Assembly (NCBI GenBank): GCA_025618425.1 | Contig: CM046841.1 | Span: forward strand, 5,147,239 to 5,211,238 | DNA length: 64,000 nucleotides | DNA from: Heliocidaris tuberculata | Taxonomy: Eukaryota; Echinodermata; Echinoidea; Camarodonta; Echinometridae | Reading direction: 5' to 3' | Made by a program: the position numbers and the translations under genes | In this document: positions 55,831 through 64,000 of the stretch, in pieces | Position numbering within the stretch: position 1 is the stretch's first letter | Layout: every line of letters begins with the position of its first letter | The notes under the pieces: model-generated | Databases searched by the model: none | Seen by the model: the letters and a program-made list of their open reading frames with translations, nothing else | Told to the model about the DNA's origin: nothing

Positions 55831-56163
55831 CGCACCTACCAACAGCACTACGCGTCATTTTGTTGGCAATCCCTGGACAGGTTGTGGCCAGAGCTTTTTG
55901 AAAGGGGGGGTTGCTGTCCTGACTCGACACTATTCTGAGCTGAGGTCAAAAAAAAAAAGTACCGATATCTGTAATATGTCTTGTATACCGGGCTTGTTTA
56001 TAACTTGTATTTTTGCTAGGCTCTAAGTATTTACTTTTTTCTGTATAAAAAGCGGCATTTTTGTGGGTAGCAGGAAACATTTTGGGGGGTGCTTGGAAAG
56101 ATGAGGGGGGGGGCATTGTGCCCCCCTGCCAACGAGCGAGTTAATTTACGTTTTAGATGAACA

Positions 56164-56194
<31 letters not shown>

Positions 56195-56224
56195 TTGATA
56201 ATGATAATAATAATAATAATATTG

Positions 56225-56279
<55 letters not shown>

Positions 56280-56290
56280 TGATAATAGTA
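56164..56290 (+). repeat. (TAA)n microsatellite
   Basis: Long AAT/TAA repeat with a few GAT interruptions, duplicated at about 61,553-61,680. Poly-Ile frames across it are not genes. Next to it, 56,372-56,392 reads, inverted, CAGGGGTGGCGCTACGGGG, another transposon-like terminus. Confidence 0.85.
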
Positions 56291-57027
56291 ATAATCTCTC
56301 TCTTTTTGGTCACTTGAAAATCATAGGGGGCAACCGCCCCCTCCCCCCCCCCCCCCTTCCCCCCCCCCCCCCCCGTAGCGCCACCCCTGAAAATAGCAGT
56401 TTGCATAGCTCAAAAGAATCAGAGAAGCTTAATGGTAGAATATTTAGTTCTTGATATGACAACAGTGTGACACAGTGGAACTTAGCGAGAGCTGGGGACA
56501 CAGTGCCCAAAAGTTTAATAATATTGCAGCAATTAAGATATCCCCTGCCCGAAGCTTGCTCGCTACGCTCTTTTATTGTAACTCATGGCAGTAACATAAA
56601 GTCCTATCTATCTCTTTTATTGAGAGATTGTGCTTGAAATTAAAAGCTTTTGTGGCATCTTCGTCATGAAATCACTGTATAATGCAAGCACCATGCATGA
56701 CCTTCAACAAGAACATAGTAATTTTAGTCGCTCGTCTGCAAGTTAGAAGTAGAGCAGAATTGCATATTATGCAAAGATTAGAAAATATATCCTTAAAATT
56801 TAATGTGTTTTTAAATACAATGTAGGGGTACAGCAAGGTATCAAATCGCCATTTTCCATTCTTGTCTTCATAGTCTGGGAGCCTGTCCCAAAATAGTCAC
56901 CCCATTTTAACCTTAAGATGTGACCCCCGTAAAGTTACTTAGACCATCTAAGTCATTGACAAAAAGGTTGTCAGCCTGACCGTAGCCGCCGGGTTAAACC
57001 CCCAGAGCCCCCAAAAGGGACCCCAAA

Positions 57028-60000
57028 GCAATATACTTTGTTTATATATTTTTAGCCTTTTTTTTTCTTAATTTTTTTTTAATATATATGGATCACACCT
57101 TGCTCCATTAGAATGAATCCAATATTTCTGATATATTCACACATTTCTTTTCTTGAGTAATAATATTTATTACATAATCTAGATACATTCAGCAAACATG
57201 TACGTTAAACAATTACCTGGAATCCCGATCTCACAAAAGGAGAAGAAAATTACTTCTTCCTTATTTCTAACAAAAACTTCTCAAGGCTCGTCCAGATATG
57301 CCGCGGTACTGCGAGTACGCGTAGGACCTTTGTCCTACACAAATACATAGAAACCGCCTTGGGTTTTTTTCCCCGGTGGTTTACCGCGGCATATGTGTAT
57401 GCACCATTTTTTAATAACTCTTAATGACACCTCAAAACAAAGTGAAGTGTCATGCCATTCATGAAGCTATATATGATTTATTTGCAACCCTTTTATTTAT
57501 CTTCTTATTTACGGTTTATTTCCATTAGGGTCTACATCAAGTGTATCCACTATACACGTTGTCAAATCAACATTATAGATTTTTCGTTCAGCAACGTACG
57601 CGGGATTCTAGGACGGAAATTAACAATTGCACATGACAAACGACGCCCGTCATAAACTTCAAAGTCTTTGTGGAAAATTGAAGAACCGGAACAGTAGTTT
57701 CGTCCTAGATTCAGACCGAACGATGCATTTGCAATTTATCGTGCGCTCTTTATTTAGCACGGTATTGCCGTTCCGGTTCTTTCATTTTCGACATAGAATG
57801 CCTAGGCGTCCTTTGTCATGTGCAATTGTTAATCTCCGTCCTAGAATCCCGCGTACGTACATTTCCTCCATTCATCATTTAATCTTATAACCGGTCTGAC
57901 CAAGTGAATCTAGGACAACTACCTCCTGGGACAATTACCCCATGACAATTACCCCCCCCCCCCGATAAAATGACGATTATCCCGATACCCCCCCCCCCCC
58001 CCCTTGAACAAAATTGTAGCCCCCCCCCCCCTCCGAGGTAATTGTCCGGAGGGGTAGTTGTCCTTGGGGTAATTGTCCTTTCTATTAAGTGCATTTTCCC
58101 CATTAGTGTCCTGTTTCAAATCTGTTAATTGCCCCTTTTCAAATGTGAAAAATGCCCCTCTTATCTCTCATTGTGGAGTGCATTTCTCTCCTGATAAGGG
58201 CCATTTTTACTTCTGATAAGTGCCCCTTTTCTTTCTAATAAGTTCCCCCTTTCCCTTTCTGATAAGTGCCCCTTTTTACCTCTTGTACGTGCCCCTTGTC
58301 CTATCTAATATTTGAAGAAAAAAATTGCTCTCTCACTTCGCTCGCTCGCACATGAATCCTTAAACCATTACACACAACTGCTAATTGGGGAAGCTGAAGT
58401 AGTATCCAAAACCACGTACAGATAAAAACAATGAAAAATGAAGAAGATGATGCTCAAAAATTTATTAATGAGGCTGTAGTGTCCTGCCAATGAAACAGAA
58501 TTATCCTATTTCCCCTTGGTATTCACCCTTTTTAGGTGCCCCTTTTTCTGGTCACCCCCCCCCCCCCGGAAAAATGCTCCACCGCCCCTGCTAAGAAGCA
58601 TTCCGTTCTATAATATGGTTGTATTTAACTTGAGGCTTAAATTTTTTTTTTAAAGAAATGTCGACATAGTCATATACTCTGTATTCAAAAGCTACCTAGA
58701 TTGATTTATTTATTTGATATTTCTCTTTAGTTAGTAGTGCGATATTCAAGCAAATGGTGTATTTTTATGGTGAAGATTCTATTCTAACTTATTGCTTTAA
58801 TAGCAACAAATGTGAAGCTATCATATACTTGTAAGCAAACATAGCCAATCTGAGAAGACAGAGGGATCCTGGGATACTGTTTATTATGTTTTTGGTTTTT
58901 TCTTTGTCATGTACGTTTTATTTGTTTACATGGTATGTCTACTAAAAACAGATCTAATGGTTCAAAGTACGACTACGTACATCGTAATGGTTTTATTATT
59001 TGGCAAACAATGTCGCTTTATGATCTCACATGAATAGAGCTAACCAGTTACCATTTGTGTTTTCCACCTGTAGTTAATTCTGGTTAAAGGTAATGTACAA
59101 TCTTGTTAAAAGGCAAATGGGTCATAAGACCTGTTAAATCTTGTTTTTGGAAACAAAATCAAGATACAGCTTGCTTTGGTCTCTGGAATACATGCATTAT
59201 TTAAAAAAAGAAATCACATGTTCAGCGTTGAATTTTGGTTGTGTATCCATCATGGACAAATATGTGATTTTATGGATGTCTCGCTCAATTTTGAGATTTT
59301 TCCAAAATCACAATATTTACACATGAGGTTCAATTCCTGGCAATGAATCCAAAAGTATAGTTAAACAATTTCCAAATGAAAACATTGTATTTGAATGAGA
59401 AAATAGCCCAACAGATAACCCTGGCCAGTATGATTTTCTAATGTAGTTTTAAGGCTTATTGACGAATCTCTATTATGCCAAACTCATAGATGAGGTACAC
59501 ATTTTGACAAAATCGTTAATCCAGAATTTAATACATTGAACTTTACTGCTGTGAAATAATGAAGATAAAGTAGAACAAGCGCATTTATATTTACAATTTT
59601 TGAATTAATTTGACATTTTGAAAGAGGCAATAGTAAAAAATTGCATCAAAAAAGGGAACCCTGACTAATAAGAAAACCAAACAACATCAACATCAACTCA
59701 GATTGTGAAAGGAGCCTGCACAGTAGCCCATGTAATTAATTTAGACGCTGTACAGTCATGAGTATGGTTTATGTCAGCAGACTACTTTTATATGTTGGGT
59801 TTTTTTCCTAGATTTGGAGACATCACAATAGGCCTGATTATTGGCAAATTGTATATATATTAAAACTGCGGTAATGTTATCAGGAATTCAGAAATTCATT
59901 CTCGGTAAAGTTGACTGAGAGACGGTTAAGATTGTGTTAAGCCCCCCCCCCCCCCCTCCTTCCATTTAAAATATATTTTATTTGCGCCCTATTTTGCATT

Positions 60001-61552
60001 ACGTTTCATCTTTAGTCCCTAATCAGTGGCTGTATTTTGTTAGTACTACTACAAATAATAATTTCTTTCAGTAAATGTTTTATGTAGGGACTCCTCAGTA
60101 CTTCTTTAAACACTTCCTGGCAGGGCTGAGATGTGTCTTCTTGAAACCATACGATTGGCTATAAAGTAATGCAAAATCGGTATATGCTATAGAATCTTTA
60201 TTAATCTTGCCACATTAAATGTGAAATGTTTATTACATTCCAATTGATACTATTCCAAAAGCTGCTGACTTCCACTCCCTTTAAACAAAGGTGAGTCGCT
60301 ACACTTTTCTTAATAGGGTGGCGGTGTTGAACCCCCGACGTTAATCAGGATATTCGTTGTTGTTGCTTTTTTCCTGAAGGGCCGGTTTATATTTGACTTA
60401 AAGGCATGTCGATTTGCATTGAGAGGGCTGGGTAAATAAAACAGCATACGATACATCCGCCCATGCAGCCTCCCCCCCCCCCCCCCCCCCGCCCCCAAAT
60501 TTTGAAGGTAAGGCTAGCTAGTTCCTCACACACGATATGCCCTACACTTACCGGGGAGGTTTTGTCCATCAAAACAAGCCTAAAACCATATATCTTTAGA
60601 CATTACTCTTCAAGGACATACATATAAAAACAGCAAGAATTAACTTCCTTTTTTGTCAAAAACGTTCCACTTTACAAAGAATGGCCCTGATGAATGGCAA
60701 ACGGTATATATTTATACAGATGAATGAGTAAGTATTGAATTGATACGACGTTGAATCTCTTCACCGTGGGAATCATTGCATCTTTGACGCAGGAGCGTAT
60801 CGCCACACAAAAAAAATCGCCACAAAAAAAAAAAAAAAAAAAAAAAAAGCGAGAGCAAAAAAGCGGGGGAAGTGAGAGAAAAAAGCCGAAAAGGCCATTT
60901 GGTCTAATTACCATTTCGTCTACTTTATTTTGCTGTCACTTGGTGTACTACCAGTTAGTCTAATGTCAGTTTGTCTAATTCCCAGTCAGTCTAAAACTAT
61001 TTGGTCTACAGGCATTTCGTCTAAAATCCACTTGGTCTAGTATCCATTTGGTTTACATGGCATTTATATGGTCTAATGTGCAGTTGGTCTAACTTTCATT
61101 TAGTCCATTTTGTCTAATTGTCAGTTGGTCTAAATGCCAATTTGTCTAAACATCACTTTGTCTAATTATCACTAAGGCTAATTGCCTGTCGGGCTATTCC
61201 CTTTTAGTCTACGCACCTACCAACAGCACTACGCGTCATTTTGTTGGCAATCCCTGGACAGGTTGTGGCCAGAGCTTTTTGAAAGGGGGGGGGGGGGTTG
61301 CTGTCCTGACTCGACACTATTCTGAGCTGAGGTCAAAAAAAAAAAGTACCGATATCTGTAATATGTCTTGTATACCGGGCTTGTTTATAACTTGTATTTT
61401 TGCTAGGCTCTAAGTATTTACTTTTTCTGTATAAAAAGCGGCATTTTTGTGGGTAGCAGGAAACATTTTGGGGGGTGCTTGGAAAGATGAGGGGGGGGGG
61501 GGCATTGTGCCCCCCTGCCAACGAGCGAGTTAATTTACGTTTTAGATGAACA

Positions 61553-61583
<31 letters not shown>

Positions 61584-61613
61584 TTGATAATGATAATAAT
61601 AATAATAATATTG

Positions 61614-61668
<55 letters not shown>

Positions 61669-62409
61669 TGATAATAGTAATAATCTCTCTCTTTTTGGTC
61701 ACTTGAAAATCATAGGGGGCAACCGCCCCCTCCCCCCCCCCTTCCCCCCCTCCCCCCGTAGCGCCACCCCTGAAAATAGCAGTTTGCATAGCTCAAAAGA
61801 ATCAGAGAAGCTTAATGGTAGAATATTTAGTTCTTGATATGACAACAGTGTGACACAGTGGAACTTAGCGAGAGCTGGGGACACAGTGCCCAAAAGTTTA
61901 ATAATATTGCAGCAATTAAGATATCCCCTGCCCGAAGCTTGCTCGCTACGCTCTTTTATTGTAACTCATGGCAGTAACATAAAGTCCTATCTATCTCTTT
62001 TATTGAGAGATTGTGCTTGAAATTAAAAGCTTTTGTGGCATCTTCGTCATGAAATCACTGTATAATGCAAGCACCATGCATGACCTTCAACAAGAACATA
62101 GTAATTTTAGTCGCTCGTCTGCAAGTTAGAAGTAGAGCAGAATTGCATATTATGCAAAGATTAGAAAATATATCCTTAAAATTTAATGTGTTTTAAATAC
62201 AATGTAGGGGTACAGCAAGGTATCAAATCGCCATTTTCCATTCTTGTCTTCATAGTCTGGGAGCCTGTCCCAAAATAGTCACCCCCATTTTAACCTTAAG
62301 ATGTGACCCCGTAAAGTTACTTAGACCATCTAAGTCATTGACAAAAAGGTTGTCAGCCTGACCGTAGCCGCCGGGTTAAACCCCCAGAGCCCCCAAAAGG
62401 GACCCCAAA
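57028..62409 (+). repeat. Tandem unit 2 (about 5.38 kb)
   Basis: Near-identical to unit 1, with small differences (for example loss of 'tatctaccc' near 60,208 and changes in homopolymer lengths). It is even closer to unit 3 over the overlapping part. Confidence 0.9.
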
Positions 62410-64000
62410 GCAATATACTTTGTTTATATATTTTTAGCCTTTTTTTTTTCTTAATTTTTTTTTAATATATATGGATCACACCTTGCTCCATTAGAATGAA
62501 TCCAATATTTCTGATATATTCACACATTTCTTTTCTTGAGTAATAATATTTATTACATAATCTAGATACATTCAGCAAACATGTACGTTAAACAATTACC
62601 TGGAATCCCGATCTCACAAAAGGAGAAGAAAATTACTTCTTCCTTATTTCTAACAAAAACTTCTCAAGGCTCGTCCAGATATGCCGCGGTACTGCGAGTA
62701 CGCGTAGGACCTTTGTCCTACACAAATACATAGAAACCGCCTTGGGTTTTTTTCCCCGGTGGTTTACCGCGGCATATGTGTATGCACCATTTTTTAATAA
62801 CTCTTAATGACACCTCAAAACAAAGTGAAGTGTCATGCCATTCATGAAGCTATATATGATTTATTTGCAACCCTTTTATTTATCTTCTTATTTACGGTTT
62901 ATTTCCATTAGGGTCTACATCAAGTGTATCCACTATACACGTTGTCAAATCAACATTATAGATTTTTCGTTCAGCAACGTACGCGGGATTCTAGGACGGA
63001 AATTAACAATTGCACATGACAAACGACGCCCGTCATAAACTTCAAAGTCTTTGTGGAAAATTGAAGAACCGGAACAGTAGTTTCGTCCTAGATTCAGACC
63101 GAACGATGCATTTGCAATTTATCGTGCGCTCTTTATTTAGCACGGTATTGCCGTTCCGGTTCTTTCATTTTCGACATAGAATGCCTAGGCGTCCTTTGTC
63201 ATGTGCAATTGTTAATCTCCGTCCTAGAATCCCGCGTACGTACATTTCCTCCATTCATCATTTAATCTTATAACCGGTCTGACCAAGTGAATCTAGGACA
63301 ACTACCTCCTGGGACAATTACCCCATGACAATTACCCCCCCCCCCCGATAAAATGACGATTATCCCGATACCCCCCCCCCCCCCTTGAACAAAATTGTAG
63401 CCCCCCCCCCCCCTCCGAGGTAATTGTCCGGAGGGGTAGTTGTCCTTGGGGTAATTGTCCTTTCTATTAAGTGCATTTTCCCCATTAGTGTCCTGTTTCA
63501 AATCTGTTAATTGCCCCTTTTCAAATGTGAAAAATGCCCCTCTTATCTCTCATTGTGGAGTGCATTTCTCTCCTGATAAGGGCCATTTTTACTTCTGATA
63601 AGTGCCCCTTTTCTTTCTAATAAGTTCCCCCTTTCCCTTTCTGATAAGTGCCCCTTTTTACCTCTTGTACGTGCCCCTTGTCCTATCTAATATTTGAAGA
63701 AAAAAATTGCTCTCTCACTTCGCTCGCTCGCACATGAATCCTTAAACCATTACACACAACTGCTAATTGGGGAAGCTGAAGTAGTATCCAAAACCACGTA
63801 CAGATAAAAACAATGAAAAATGAAGAAGATGATGCTCAAAAATTTATTAATGAGGCTGTAGTGTCCTGCCAATGAAACAGAATTATCCTATTTCCCCTTG
63901 GTATTCACCCTTTTTAGGTGCCCCTTTTTCTGGTCACCCCCCCCCCCCCGGAAAAATGCTCCACCGCCCCTGCTAAGAAGCATTCCGTTCTATAATATGG
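62410..64000 (+). repeat. Tandem unit 3, cut by window end
   Basis: Begins at the same 'gcaatatactttgttt' junction and matches unit 2 almost base for base to the end of the window, differing mainly in C/T-run lengths. The array probably continues beyond 64,000. Confidence 0.9.

Larger units (their letters stand above)
51643..57027 (+). repeat. Tandem unit 1 (about 5.38 kb)
   Basis: Starts 'gcaatatactttgttt' and runs to 57,027. Contents in order: ATATGCCGCGG hairpin (51,913-52,012), 265-bp palindromic element (52,213-52,477), 'ggacaattaccccc' repeats with C runs (52,530-52,700), a GATAAG-minisatellite element (to 53,202), AT-rich DNA, X4 block (54,270-55,420), TTGGTCTAA minisatellite (55,512-55,830), (TTA)n microsatellite (56,164-56,280) and the GGGAGCC repeat (56,872-57,026). 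The short open frames conserved between units follow from repeat identity; none looks coding. Confidence 0.9.

Noticed and set aside
56146..56406. Poly-Ile ORF on the minus strand
   Set aside because: Translation of the (TAA)n microsatellite.

Overview
This is eukaryotic, AT-rich, gene-poor genomic DNA. Introns with GT-AG borders, polyadenylation signals, long homopolymer G/C tracts and a very high density of transposable elements all point to a metazoan. Several short repeats (TGTGACCCGGCACCACAAAA ends, GAGCGAGCGTAGCGAGC tracts, CAGGGGCGGATCC ends), a plexin-type Sema exon and a Polinton-type element suggest a marine deuterostome invertebrate. My best guess is an echinoderm such as a sea urchin; this is inferred from repeat style, not proven.

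Only two host loci are supported. On the minus strand at 8.7-11.6 kb lies the first coding exon of a plexin-like receptor: signal peptide, start of a Sema domain, a GTAAGT donor, and a 5' UTR intron with a duplicated upstream donor. On the plus strand at 18.6-22.0 kb lie the last exons of an uncharacterised gene resembling the C-terminal half of a poorly described animal protein family. The remaining recognisable coding sequence belongs to mobile elements: a broken LINE ORF2 (13.5-16.6 kb), a LINE ORF1 (38.7-39.4 kb) and a decayed second LINE ORF2 (40.4-41.4 kb).

The centrepiece is a complete 10,368-bp element at 27,235-37,602. It is flanked by a 6-bp target duplication (TTAGTG) and has 549-bp terminal inverted repeats beginning AG and ending CT, the signature of Polintons/Mavericks. 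It is only about half the usual size. I find a protein-primed family-B DNA polymerase (frameshifted) carrying an internal endonuclease-like insert, a spliced PC4/Sub1-like single-strand DNA-binding protein, and a strongly acidic protein with a Cys/His cluster. I see no integrase, packaging ATPase, protease or capsid gene. The likely logic is a replication-only element: polymerase plus ssDNA-binding accessory, moved by borrowed integrase. Its right-hand 3.9 kb appears empty.

Many non-autonomous elements can be delimited to the base. They include a 522-bp element with 8-bp TSD inside the LINE reverse transcriptase, a 1,217-bp element with 8-bp TSD and an internal GATAAG/GCCCC minisatellite, TTAA-flanked elements (one a near-complete foldback with nested CRE-like palindromes), a CAGGGGCGGATC element whose empty site is visible in a paralogous block, and an element made almost wholly of AP-1-like TGAGTCA heptamers (38.1-38.64 kb).

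From about 39.5 kb to the end the DNA is a mosaic of local segmental duplications. Blocks related to the plexin 5' region recur at 43.1-43.8 and 45.8-46.8 kb, other blocks recur two to four times, and from 51,643 onward a 5.38-kb unit is tandemly repeated (two full copies and a third cut by the window end).
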